From contig JAKZAP010000012.1 of the NCBI GenBank assembly GCA_023053575.1, positions 5,208,230 through 5,272,229 of the forward strand: a stretch of 64,000 bases of DNA, given 5' to 3'. Every line of letters starts with the position of its first letter. The stretch's first letter is position 1. The notes beneath the pieces are model-generated. The model searched no databases, had not been told where the DNA came from, and saw only the letters and a program-made list of their open reading frames with translations. Origin of the DNA: Branchinecta lynchi. Taxonomy: Eukaryota > Arthropoda > Branchiopoda > Anostraca > Branchinectidae. The position numbers were made by a program, and so were the translations under genes. Below, in pieces: positions 55,259-64,000 of the stretch.

Positions 55259-55700
55259 TTAATTCACACTAGAATTGCGGATAAAAAAAGGCACAAAAGC
55301 GTTCAAATTGCGTCCTGTGCTATGAACGGGAGGGTTCATTAGCTGAGCTCTCTTAGCTGCCCTTGAAATACTCCTTGTTGGGCGAGTATCCATTTTATTT
55401 ACATCCTCAGGTGTCAGGATCTCACGGTGCATTTCCGAGGCAAGGCATTTTACACCGAATTTTATTGTGAGATCGTGCCTAGGCGTAGCAAGGGTTTTCA
55501 TCCTTAACTCTTCCAGTGCTTGTTGATAGGATTTGTATTTATCCGCCAAAATAATTTGTAAAGCCCTTTTTGAATACTTTCCAGCTGATCGGTTAAGCGT
55601 TGGTCGTTGGTATGCCCCCTTGCTCTTTCTCGCGTAGTTCTTTTGCTTGGTGAACATTGTCGATAAGGGTTAATTTTGGTATTCCGAAAGCTGTTGCAGT
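55259..55700 (-). pseudogene. CR1/L2-type LINE reverse transcriptase C-terminus
   Basis: The minus-strand frame reads YSKRALQIILADKYKSYQQA, LEELRMKTLATPRHDLTIKF and ends LNAFVPFFIRNSSVN. The pattern QKRALxIILxxxYxSYxxALxxLxxxTLxxRRxxLxxKFxxKC is diagnostic of CR1/L2-like ORF2 C-termini. Just upstream, LTDQLESIQ lies one base out of frame, so there is a frameshift at about 55570. The stop codon and tail are preserved. It is distinct from the copy at 10 kb. Confidence 0.8.
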
Positions 55701-55879
55701 ACTACGAACTGAAGCTTTATCCATCCAAACTTTGAAAGCACCAATGTTCATAGCCTCATCTGAGTAACGAAGTAATGTATTTCCATCTTGTTTTCAAGCC
55801 TATTTGGTAACTGCAAGTAATATTGCACATTATTCAGCATTCAACACATTAATTCATCCAATCAATTTATTGAAAACTC

Positions 55880-56240
55880 ACACTAACAGTAAACCCTCGC
55901 CCTTCTTGTCCTCCACTTCTATTCTTTTCTCTTCCCCTCCTCCCTTGCTCCCCCCTCCTTATGAAGTGCCCTTTTTCCACTCTCCTCCCCCACTCAGTTT
56001 CCGCCCTCCCTTCTCTATCCGCCTCCTACCCAGTTTCTTCCCTCTTCCTCCCCGCCCACCCGGTTTCCTCCCTCCCTCTTCCCCCTCCCAAGTTCTGGTC
56101 TTTCCTTCCTTTTCTTCTCTCCCACCCACCCGTTTTCTTCCCTCCCTCCTTCCTATACCTCCGAAGTTCTGGCCTTGCTCTTGCTCCGCCCCTCTGATTT
56201 CTTCTCCACCTTTTTTGTCTGGCCGCTGCTGCACCTCACC
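55880..56240. repeat. Polypyrimidine tract with degenerate internal repeats
   Basis: C/T-rich on the plus strand, with repeated ccctccctccttcc, cccccaagttctggtc and ccgaagttctggcc blocks. The overlapping frames (Pro/Ser/Leu-rich on plus, Gly/Arg/Glu-rich on minus) are translations of it. It sits immediately downstream (minus-strand sense) of the module cluster. Confidence 0.75.
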
Positions 56241-56353
56241 GACCCTGAAAAGTAAAGGTGAGTTGTTCACTTACATCTATACCTTATGATTCTTTATGGC
56301 TATTAATTTCGATGCTGCTTACTGTCTTTTCTAATTATTTTATTTCTCGAGGG

Positions 56354-56660
56354 TTACCAACTCCCAGTCACTTCAAGAGCCTTCCCTGACATCTTTCTTC
56401 TTCTCTCTTGGGCGGACTCTTTGGCTTTCTCAGGGAAGACCATCATACTCATAGATGGATCATATGATATCTCCAAGATAGAATCTATACAACTATCTTC
56501 TATAGCCTTTAAGGAGGCAAATTGTTCATGGCCAGTAGCTTCCTTTAAACCCCATGTCATATTCTGAACTTGCTTCTTTGTCTCTAACAGGAACATCGTT
56601 TTTTCTGATATCTGGTAAAATACGATTTCGACTTTCCTCTTGCGTGGCAGATATTGTCTC
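56354..56660 (-). pseudogene. Module c with a C-terminus (GLKE..FASLKA..ED)
   Basis: Open frame reading PRKRKVEIVFYQISEKTMFL, LETKKQVQNMTWGLKEATGH, EQFASLKAIEDSCIDSILEI and EKAKESAQERRRKMSGKALE, stop at 56354. It is the best-preserved copy of the module and keeps a basic, helical end before the stop. Damaged copies occur at about 57370-57490, 60090-60170 and 60830-60940. No known domain recognised. Confidence 0.45.
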
Positions 56661-56862
56661 TTTGATATGGATCGAGGTACTTTGAAAGTGTTCTCAGGAA
56701 GGGCCTGTCGGCCTTGATACCCTTCGCAGGCTTGTGTGAAACTGCTTCATATATAAATCCAGCAATTCTACCATGCGTTTCCTCAGAACAACTTCCTTTT
56801 TTCACCAGCATTTGTGCATAGCATGCTGCGCGTGCATCGGTAGGTCGGGGTAACTGTGGCAA
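56600..56862 (-). pseudogene. Module a copy 1 (TDARAA / YEAVSHKP)
   Basis: Reads PTDARAACYAQMLVKKGSCS, GRIAGFIYEAVSHKPAKGIK and DRPFLRTLSKYLDPYQRDN. It overlaps the start of module c in another frame, so a frameshift or splice lies between. Copies: 57087-57407 (GFIYEAVSHKPVKG), 60930-61196 and 61411-61683. Confidence 0.45.
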
Positions 56863-57086
56863 TTTATGTGTACCACCTGACTTCCAACCGTGAAATTCAG
56901 TTGTGTTTTAACAAGTGTTTATTCTGTTACAGTCGGATAAAACAAACTGGTTCCAACTGTTTTTTGTCATGTTTCGTTTTTGAAAGTACCAATTTTACAA
57001 CTACACTTCGGATAGGCCATATACCCAGATAGCGCGTCAACTGTAAAACCTTATCCCATTACCAGCGATGGGAAACCATCGGCCTT

Positions 57087-57407
57087 TCATATCTGAGAGT
57101 TTCCTATTCTGGCCTCTTTCAGTTTCTGCTTGCTTAGGCAACCACCTTTTTCCCTGATATCTGTTAGGATACGATTTGGACTTTCCTCTTTCGCGGCAGA
57201 TGCAGTCTCTATGAGATGGATGAGAGTACTCGGAATTTTTCTCAGGAAGGGCCTAGTGGCTCTGGTACCCTTCACAGGCTTGTGTGAAACTGCTTCATAT
57301 ATAAATCCAGGCATTCTACCATGATACCATAAAACAGGGAAAAATGAGTTATTGACAGGATATAGGCTGTCGAAACATGAAACAGATGATATCTGCAAGA
57401 TAGCCAT
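57087..57407 (-). pseudogene. Module a/b copy 2
   Basis: 106-codon frame reading GRMPGFIYEAVSHKPVKGTR, then HLIETASAAKEESPNRILTD and IREKGGCLSKQKLKEARIGN. It aligns with 56600-56862 in its first half. The upstream TDARAA part is missing in this copy. Confidence 0.4.
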
Positions 57408-58052
57408 CTTCTAGAGCCTTCAAAGAGGCAAATTCTTCATGGTCAATAGATTCCTTTAAACCGCATTTGATATTCTGAACTTGCTTTAGGTCTCTAACAG
57501 GAACATCGTTTTCCGTAATATCTGTTAGGATACGATTTGGACTTTCCTCTAACGCGGCAGATACATTATCTTTGGGATGGACAAGGGTACAGTCGGATGT
57601 AAAAAACTGGTTCCGGCGGGTTTTTTTTTTTTTTTTTTTTCGTAAACAATTTCATTATTTGCAGGACGGAAAAAATATACGGTCCAACTGTAAAATTTTA
57701 TTCCCATACCTCTTGGTTTCGCCTTCCTTAGAAATCAATATGCTTTTTATGAATACCTCGAAAAATACACTAGCCTGTGAATAACAATTGTTTGCAACAA
57801 TTTCAGTCCACGCATCGAAAACTTACTCGGACCACAGTCCAATCAAACTTGACAGTCGACTGCTAGTTGCCATCTCAGTTGTACGTGAAACATCGCGCTG
57901 CGACATAATCATCTCCCATCCCGTCTTCCACCTCCTTCAATGCTCCTCCCTTCCAAACCCCCTCCAGCCACCCTCTTTGCTCTTACCTTCTGGTCTGTCA
58001 TCTTTCTTCTTCTTTCTGTAGCGGACTCCTTGGCTGTCTCTCTTGATTTATT

Positions 58053-58460
58053 TTACTCCTCTCTAATAATCGTGTGGAATTTGGGAGTGGACCCTATACA
58101 TGATGGCTCTTGCTCATGAGTCGGGCTTCTCTTACGACTGAGCTTTGGAGACACAGTGGCAGCGGTGAACTTCACATCTGTAACTGCAGGAACTGTAGTT
58201 ATACGATCTGGGGAAGCAGAAGGTGGAGAGAAGGGATGCTCATCACCTTTTTGATCTAGCTTCCTCTTGGAATGAGTACATGATGTGCCTTGTTCATCAA
58301 TGGGACTCTTTACGAAGCACGACTCATGAGCAAAGAAAAACTCCCAGGGGTCGTAGGGGACAGATGGTGCCGAGTCAAAAACAGGGTGATTTTGCCTAAT
58401 ACTGCTTTTGCTTAACAAACGATAAATGTTTCTACAAACACAGATAATAGTTTCCAACAC
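58053..58460 (-). pseudogene. Module e copy 1 joined to module d
   Basis: 135-codon frame. SVPYDPWEFFF is followed directly by AHESCFVKSPIDEQGTSC, THSKRKLDQKGDEHP, DRITTVPAVTDVKFTAATV and SRKRSPTHEQEPSCI, then stop. The Ser/Thr/Pro-rich part looks disordered. The same DNA, except for a one-base indel, recurs at 62200-62470. Confidence 0.4.
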
Positions 58461-58520
58461 TTTTAAATTTGACCTCTCCAGCCAGGAACTTGAACAGTGA
58501 TCAGCATGACCGGCAGTTAT
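58397..58520. repeat. 124-bp duplicate (second copy at 59357-59475)
   Basis: taatactgcttttgcttaacaaacg.taaatgtttct.. to gacctctccagccagg is nearly identical in both places, followed by gtgatcagcatgaccggcag. It marks a tandem duplication of about 960 bp covering module d. Confidence 0.8.
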
Positions 58521-58526
58521 GTTAGG

Positions 58527-58724
58527 TCAATCATGGTACCTCCGAAGAAAAACTCCCAGGTGTCGCAGGGGACAGATTTTGCCGAGTAAAAACATGGTGT
58601 TTTTCCTCCCCGCCACAATGCGCTTCTCGAGTCCGGTAGTAGTGTCAAGTTCAGATTCTGGATCTGAAGGTATGTCATCAAATAACTTTGAGATATCCTG
58701 TGTCCTCAAAGAACGGCGTGCCAT
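58527..58724 (-). pseudogene. piggyBac-like N-terminal exon fused to module d
   Basis: 65-codon frame starting MARRSLRTQDISKLFDDIPS and DPESELD, then GLEKRIVAGRKN. A short basic start, a helix and an acidic Asp/Glu/Ser run is the style of piggyBac-type transposase N-termini. The following module, in its best copies, reads VPYDPWEFFFGDTMIDL, resembling the P-x-D-x-F-x-x-FF-x-D-x-x-I block after it. No catalytic DDD region was found, so the assignment rests on weak motifs. Confidence 0.35.
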
Positions 58725-59000
58725 AACGATTTAGCTGAAAAAGAGAAAGTTTAATTTGAGTTTTTAGATGGTAGACCAAGTTTTTATGGAAATTGCTTGA
58801 GTGAAGTGGTCTCAAGCTGAAACCACTCCAAAAATAACAAGAAACAACTTTTTAGCGTATGTTACAATGTGGTCATCGGGGATGACCAGCCTCTCATGTC
58901 CAATGTTTTTTTTTTTTTTTTTTTATACTTGTTACAGTCGTCAGACTTTAATGCTTTCCCGAAAACTGAAGAGTAGTACTAGTTTATCAAAAACCCTTAC

Positions 59001-59107
59001 TAGATCAATCATGGTATCTCCAAAGAAAAACTCCCAGGGGTCGTAGGGGACAGATGCCACCGAGTCTAAAACAGGGTGGTTTTGCCTCCCCACCACAATG
59101 CGCTTCT
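59001..59107 (-). pseudogene. Module d with splice-like borders (107 nt)
   Basis: On the minus strand a TAG acceptor is followed by KRIVVGRQNHPVLDSVASVP and YDPWEFFFGDTMIDL, then CTA|GTAAGG, a good donor. This is the cleanest of four copies (others about 58320-58390, 58513-58635 and 59553-59655, all with altered donor or frame). Duplicated, exon-bounded copies suggest exon duplication in a gene rather than random repeats. Confidence 0.4.
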
Positions 59108-60288
59108 CTACTCCGGTAGTACAACCGAAGCCAAAAAACTAAGTGTGAGACGGAAGCAGAGATATAGCTTTCTGTATCGCAATCGACACTGACCTCGAAG
59201 TTGGTTTGCCCAGTGCATACCTTTCCGCTGTCGCAAGCCGTTATCGATCCAGTCCATGCCAGAGTCGTCATAAGTTTTATCATCAAGTTAGCAAACATGT
59301 TGCTTATTGGTGTTTCTTTCTAGTATTCTCTTTTTTTTTCTATATAGTCGGACAACTAATACTGCTTTTGCTTAACAAACGGTAAATGTTTCTATAAACA
59401 CAGATAATAGTATCCAACACTTTTAAATTTGACCTCTCCAGCCAGTATTTTGCACAGTGATCAGCATGACCGGCAGCCAGTCATCAGTATCATCCTCTGA
59501 TGACATGTCAAGTTAGGAATCTCGATCTGAAGGTATGTCATCAAATAACTTATGTTAGGTCATAGTACCTCCAAAGAAAAAATCCCTGGGGTCGTAGGGG
59601 ACAGATGCTGCCGAGTAAAAAACAGGATGTTTTGCCTCCCCGCCACTATGCGCTTCTCGAGGCCGGTAGTAAAAGCGAAGCCAAAAAAAAAAATTAGTTT
59701 GAGACGGAAGCAGAGATATCGCTTTCTGTAGATATAACTCAAACGTTTGGGCCCCTATCCTTTCCTGCTGGTATAAAATCGCAGCGCATTCAGAGATATG
59801 TCACGGCTCCTTGTAAGTGTCGCAAGCGACATTGACGTCGGAAGTTGGTTTGCCCAGTGTATACCTTTCCTCTGTCGCAAGCCGTTATCGGACAACAAGT
59901 TAAAACGTTAAATACACACACGAGAGTCATCGCATCATTTTCCATCCAATCCAATCAAACTTGACAGTCGACTGCTAATTGCCATATCAGTTTTAAGTGA
60001 AACATCGCGCTGTTTCCTCAAAACAGCTTCCTTTTTTTTTTCCAACATGTGTGCATAGCATCATAATCTTAAAATGAGTATGATGTGTACTCACAAATAT
60101 GAAAACTCCAAGATAGAATCTCTGCAAGTATCTTCTAGAGCCTTAAAGAACGCAAATTCGTCATTGTCAATAGTCGATATCCGTTAGAATACGATTTGGA
60201 CTTTCCTCTTGCGCTGCAGATACAGTCTCATTGAGATGGATGAGGGTACAGTCGGATGTAACAAACTGATTCCAAACGTTTTCTTTCT

Positions 60289-60810
60289 TAATACAGTAGA
60301 CTATTAATAATTCGTTGCGATTTAATTTAATAATTTTGTGTCCACGCATCGAAAACTTACTCAGACCACAGTCCAATCAAACTTGACAGTCGACTGCTAG
60401 TTGCCATCTCAGTTTTAAGTGAAACATCGCGCTGCGACATAATCATCTCCCATCCCCTCTTCCACTTCCTTCAATGCTCTCTTTGCTCTTTTCTTCTGGT
60501 CTGTCATCTTTCTTCTTCTTTCTCTGGCGGACTCCTTGGCTTTCTCATGCTAATACAGTAGACTATTAATAATTCGTTGCGATTTAATTTAATAATTTTG
60601 TGTCCACGCATCGAAAACTTACTCAGACCACAGTCCAATCAAACTTGACAGCCGACTGCTAGTTGCCATCTCAGTTTTAAGTGAAACATCGCGCTGCGAC
60701 ATAATCATCTCCCATCCCCTCTTCCACTTCCTTCAATGCTCTCTTTGCTCTTTCCTTCTGGTCTGTCATCTTTCTTCTTCTTTCTCCGGCGGACTCCTTG
60801 GCTTTCTCAT
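60289..60810. repeat. Direct tandem duplication, 261-bp unit
   Basis: taatacagtagactattaataattcg... to ...ggactccttggctttctcatgc occurs at 60289-60549 and again at 60550-60810, almost identical. The part starting gtccacgcatcgaaaacttactc also occurs at about 57815-57930 and, in part, 59945-60020. Confidence 0.9.
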
Positions 60811-60929
60811 GCTAGATCATCATTCTCATGAAAAGGATCATATGATATCTCCAAGATAGAAGCTGTGCAACTATCTTCTAGAGTCTTCAAGGAGGCAAGT
60901 TCGTCATGATCAATAACTTCCTTTAAACC

Positions 60930-61196
60930 TCATGTAAGTTTCTGAACTTGCTTTAGGTCTCTGAAAAGAACATCGTTTTCCGGGATATCTGGTAGGATGC
61001 GATTTAGACTTTCCTCTTGCGCGGCAGATACAGTCTCTTTGAGATGGATCAGGATACTTGGAAAGGTTCTCAGACCTATTGGCCTTGATACCCTTTGCAG
61101 ACTTTTGTGAAACTGTCTCATATAACTATGATACCATACAACAGTGCAAAATGAGTTGTGGAGAGGATATAGGTTCGTCCAAGCACTTTTCCTCAA
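60930..61196 (-). pseudogene. Module a/b copy 3
   Basis: 88-codon frame with YMRQFHKSLQRVSRPIGLRT and HLKETVSAAQEESLNRILPD, IPENDVLFRDLKQVQKLT. It matches 57087-57407 in the second half. Frame changes break the YEAVSHKP part. Confidence 0.4.
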
Positions 61197-61410
61197 ATCT
61201 ACTTCCTGTTTTTCACCAACATTTGTGGTAGCATGCTTCGCGTTTATTGGTAGACCGGAGATGTCTGTGGCAATTTATGGGCACCACCTGACTTCCAACC
61301 ATGATATCCATCCCCTTCTCTTACGTTCGGATGTACGAAACTGCCAACTTTTTTTTGTCTTGTTTGTTATCTTAAATAATTTCATTATTCGCCCATTGGC
61401 TGAACATGCT

Positions 61411-61683
61411 TTAGGTCTCTAACAGGAACACCGTTTTCCCTGATATCTGCAGGATACGATTTTGACTTGCGTCAGATACTGTCTCTTTGAGATGGTTCAG
61501 GGTAATGAACCACAGTGACCGATGAGTTAATGAGAGGATAAAGTCCTTCAAGGCAAGTTTCCTCAAAACAATTTTCTTTTGTTTCGCCAACATCTCTGCA
61601 TACCATGCTGCGCGTGTATCGGTAGATGAGAAATCCACTTTCCAGTCATCCTTCTTTTTGGAGTCACGAGCGTACCGGAACAC
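61411..61683 (-). pseudogene. Module a copy 4 with upstream extension
   Basis: 90-codon frame reading FRYARDSKKKDDWKVDFSST, DTRAAWYAEMLAKQKKIVLR and KLALKDF, then degenerates. It carries extra sequence N-terminal to the DTRAA motif, so it probably represents the upstream boundary of the module. Confidence 0.4.
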
Positions 61684-61740
61684 CAGAATTGTCTCAAGAC
61701 AACAAATTCTGTTGCTTTCCGTTAGAGCTATGTTTTTTGA

Positions 61741-61938
61741 TTAATCAAAATCATCGATTCCTGTTAAGCGATTTGAGGTCACCGAAGGGGAAACAGCCAC
61801 CTCAGCAGAGCCGGACGTTGAATTGTTATCTCCAGTACTGTTGCTTTTATGTGAGCAAGAACAATTCTGATCAGGAGCTGAAGAAGGGGACTGTGCATCA
61901 GAAGTTGCTTGGAATGCTGGAAGTTGCCACCTCATCAT
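61741..61938 (-). CDS. Ser/Thr-rich open frame ending GIDDFD
   Basis: 65-codon minus-strand frame, low-complexity Ser/Asn/Thr (SNSTGDNNSTSGSAEVAVSP) with a final TSNRLTGIDDFD and stop. It could be the disordered C-terminus of an unknown protein. It overlaps the end of the next frame by one base, in a different frame. Confidence 0.25.
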   Translation of the reverse strand: MMRWQLPAFQATSDAQSPSSAPDQNCSCSHKSNSTGDNNSTSGSAEVAVSPSVTSNRLTGIDDFD

Positions 61939-62231
61939 TATGATGAGGTTCCACTTAGAAGTGGCACCTGTACATCATGGCTCTTGTTGATTAATTTACT
62001 CCTCTCGTTACTGAGGTTCGACGACACTATTGCAACGATGAGCTTTATACCTGTTACTACAGTAATAATAGCAGTAATCGTGGGGATTGACTCTACTTCT
62101 GTAACTGCAGGAACAGTAGTATTCCGATCTCGGGAAGCAAAAGGTGGAGAGCCCCTTTGTGCTAGCTTATATACCCATGATGGCTCTTGCTCATGAGTCG
62201 GGCTTATATACCCATGATGGCTCTTGCTCAT
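61938..62231 (-). pseudogene. Module e variant (PTHEQEPS / TTVPAVTEVES)
   Basis: 97-codon frame reading SPTHEQEPSWVYKLAQRGSP, RDRNTTVPAVTEVESIPTIT and NKSHDVQVPLLSGTSS. It has two copies of the THEQEPS and cccgactcatgagcaagagccatcatgg block in direct repeat (about 62170-62240). Confidence 0.35.
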
Positions 62232-62245
62232 GAGTCGGGCTTCTC

Positions 62246-62770
62246 TTACGACTGAGCTTTGGAGACACAGTGGCAGCGGTGAACTTCACATCTGTAACTG
62301 CAGGAACTGTAGTTGTACGATCTGGGGAAGCAGAAGGTGGAGAGAAGGGGATGCTCATCACCCTTTTGATCTAGCTTCCTCTTGGAATGAGTACATGATG
62401 TCCCTTGTTCATCAATGGGACTCTGTACGAAGCACGACTCATGAGCAAAGAAAATCTCTTTTTCATCAATGGGACTTCCCTTCAACACTCTGTACGTCTT
62501 GTAAGAGGTTAACTGCCATTCGTCTTTGTGGCGGCTACCCACTGTTGAAATCGCCAATTGCCATTCGTCTTCATGGTAGGTCCTAACTGGTGAACTGATT
62601 ATTTGCCATTCACCTTCATGGTGGCTCCTAACTGGTGAACTGGCCATTGGCCATTCGACTTCGTGGTAGCTCCTCAATGTTGAACTAGCTAGGGATCCGC
62701 TGTTGACGGAAGAGCTTTCGCTGGAACTTAAACGCGCCCACGTTGGGCTGCGGGCCACGTGTAACGCCAA
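62246..62770 (-). CDS. Open frame with four 17-residue repeats, then module e
   Basis: 174-codon minus-strand frame. After SSSESSSVNSGSLASST come four imperfect repeats of SSPVRSHHEGEWQI (residues about 30-95), then KGSPIDEKEIFFAHESCFVQ, SPIDEQGTSCTHSKRKLDQK, after which one extra base throws module e out of frame. The first ATG is not obvious; the stated start uses TTG, with a stop just upstream, so the true beginning may be a splice acceptor. Unknown function. Confidence 0.35.
   Translation of the reverse strand: MALHVARSPTWARLSSSESSSVNSGSLASSTLRSYHEVEWPMASSPVRSHHEGEWQIISSPVRTYHEDEWQLAISTVGSRHKDEWQLTSYKTYRVLKGSPIDEKEIFFAHESCFVQSPIDEQGTSCTHSKRKLDQKGDEHPLLSTFCFPRSYNYSSCSYRCEVHRCHCVSKAQS
62508..62690. 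repeat. 51-bp tandem repeat within the open frame
   Basis: Units of the form ttgccattcgtcttcatgg(t/c)(a/g)gctcctaactggtgaactga, about three and a half copies. The period is a multiple of three and preserves the frame. Confidence 0.85.
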
Positions 62771-62774
62771 ATGC

Positions 62775-63500
62775 TAGTCAAGCCGATTAGTGACTCGTGG
62801 TCTGGCCGCCCTGCTGTCGCATTGGTTCATCGACAAGAGGAGGTAGACTAACCGCTCACTAACTCCCGTGTGGCATACGCTATGCTGGGTTTACATGTTG
62901 CGCTGGAGAATGCTCCGGCTAACATCGTAGTGGCCCCAAGAGCTAAATCCCCACGGTAAGCGGATGGTGGTGGAAATTCGGCGCAACGTCAGACTTACTC
63001 GGGAATTCTAATACTCATCATCATTTAATTCCACCCAGTCTTGCGGCTGAATCTAACCCTTGAAAGTGATGGAGTTGCGCATATTAGGACCACCTTTCGT
63101 GTGCTGCGCACATACGCGTCAATCGTCAGAATAGATGCCCACCACGGCCTCACCAGGTTGTGATCCTGTGAAACCGATTAGGCAGTTCCAGAGCTCCCAC
63201 CCTCAGGCTCACAGTGGGCGTCCAGTCAAGGGGGTAACTGCGTAGATCCATGAGTCGCAAACCACTAGACCAAGCTGGTGAATGGCTCCCGAAATAGTTT
63301 CTTAACAGTTGTGCTAAAAAATTTGAACCCGATGTAAGAAAAGCTACAAGTTCCATAAATGTCAACTCAATTCTCACTTCTAGAACACAACCCGAATAAA
63401 GTGCGCGACACGGAATGGTGCGGTGCAAATTTTGCCGAGCCTGCGCGTATATTTTTCGCTTGCGATGCGGTTTAGTGCACGTGAATTCCCGTTCTACCTT
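62775..63500. other. GC-richer block with a tRNA-like A box; possible SINE
   Basis: On the minus strand, agcttggtctagtggtttgcgactcatggatctacgcagttac (about 63235-63278) begins like a tRNA: TGGTCTAGTGG fits the RNA polymerase III A box. No B box (GGTTCRANNCC) follows at the right distance, so it is not a functional tRNA gene. Sequence on down to about 62780 is of higher GC than the surroundings and could be the body of a composite SINE. No second copy is in the window. Confidence 0.3.
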
Positions 63501-63509
63501 TAGCTTATT

Positions 63510-64000
63510 CTTTCTGCTGGATTTTTAGCAAATGGCTGGAATTTAAGTATGGGGTTTTAGTCGGCCAAAAATAGAGCCTTGTTTTCCGTAAAATTGGAGA
63601 AAGGAGACACTTCCCCTCACATAAGTTATCTTTTACCTCCCAATCACTATTCCCTTTTTTGTCATAGCTTAGCTGAGCTGAGCTTGTGTCAGTATGTGTT
63701 ACGAAAAATAACGAAAATGTCAGCAACAAACGAAATAACAAACGAAAACACTCTTTCTAACTTATCTTACTGAACTTTTTCTAACTTTTCCTATCAACTC
63801 TTCTCTTCAATTTTTATACTGTTTTCAACAACTCTTATACTGTCCCATTTCACTGCGTAGATGTTTTGCGTACGAATTATGTCGCGTGTTGAAACCCATT
63901 TAATTTTCGGTCTTCTGGCGGTTTCCGGAACGGAATTTTTGAAATAACTCATATTTGGTATGTCTCTTTTGATTTTTTTGTTGTTTGTTGATCGTTTTCA
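63510..64000. other. No assignable gene
   Basis: A/T-rich end of the window. The short frames on both strands have no motifs. Confidence 0.4.

Larger units (their letters stand above)
56354..62770 (-). other. Cluster of locally duplicated coding-like modules
   Basis: Across 6.4 kb the minus strand carries repeated peptide modules: (a) TDARAA.YA.ML..K with YEAVSHKP.KG and RPFLR; (b) EESPNRIL.DI.E..V; (c) GLKE...HE.FASLKA.ED with SILEISYDP; (d) R.VAGR.N with VPYDPWEFFF; (e) CTHSKRKLDQKGDEHP with DRITTVPAVTDV and THEQEPSC. Modules recur two to four times in mixed order, many frameshifted. The repetition includes flanking non-coding DNA (for example 60289-60549 and 60550-60810). It is best read as a decayed gene or large transposon whose exons were repeatedly duplicated. 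Confidence 0.6.

Noticed and set aside
55804..56289. 161-codon proline-rich plus-strand frame and 103-codon minus-strand frame
   Set aside because: Translations of a polypyrimidine tract; low complexity in both directions.
1..64000. CRISPR array, bacterial operon or phage interpretation of the tandem repeats
   Set aside because: The repeats are contiguous minisatellites without spacers, and intron-like and LINE/hAT sequences show a eukaryotic genome.

Overview
The window looks like gene-poor, repeat-dense nuclear DNA of an invertebrate animal. Non-LTR retrotransposon remnants of several kinds, hAT-, Harbinger- and piggyBac-like DNA transposon remains, many MITEs and foldback elements, minisatellites and intron-like splice sites all argue against a bacterial or vertebrate source. 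I cannot name the species. I found no intact, confidently identifiable host gene, rRNA gene, functional tRNA gene or CRISPR array. Almost every open reading frame above 60 codons is a transposon fragment, a repeat-encoded frame or probable chance.

Layout. 1-1.5 kb: degenerate 60-bp repeats, a dispersed repeat and a 265-bp MITE flanked by CTG. 1.5-4.5 kb: a decayed minus-strand I-group LINE with endonuclease, reverse transcriptase (YADD intact) and RNase H remnants. 4.9-11.9 kb: dispersed repeats, a CR1/L2-type LINE tail and a 137-bp tandem array. 13-17.6 kb: a foldback element, a partial MITE, a 1,011-bp hAT derivative with an 8-bp target duplication, and a 415-bp MITE flanked by TTA. 20-23.6 kb: foldback elements, another LINE tail and a 0.6-kb inverted-repeat element. 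23.9-26 kb: a DNA transposon with near-perfect terminal inverted repeats and a broken transposase of the CGGQ type, itself split by a 276-bp MITE. 26-31 kb: mostly unassigned, with one weak LINE trace. 33-39.5 kb: two diverged copies of a 2.2-kb segment with coding-like minus-strand remnants, and an unidentified open frame between them. 41.4-46.8 kb: a head-to-tail array of a unit of about 1.58 kb, each full unit carrying a GC-rich hairpin. 46.8-52 kb: dispersed repeats and minisatellites. 53.6-55.7 kb: an inverted-repeat element and a LINE tail. 56.3-62.8 kb: a mosaic of locally duplicated coding-like modules on the minus strand, some resembling piggyBac-type exons.

How it fits together. The clearest biological story is nested transposition. 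One MITE family (termini AGCCTCGTTTTT, 3-bp CTG/CAG target duplications) occurs three times, once inside the transposase gene of a larger element, where removing the MITE and one target copy rejoins the reading frame. The 41-47 kb array and the 56-63 kb module cluster are the two structures that ordinary single transposon insertions do not explain. All family assignments come from reading motifs by eye and were not checked against a database.
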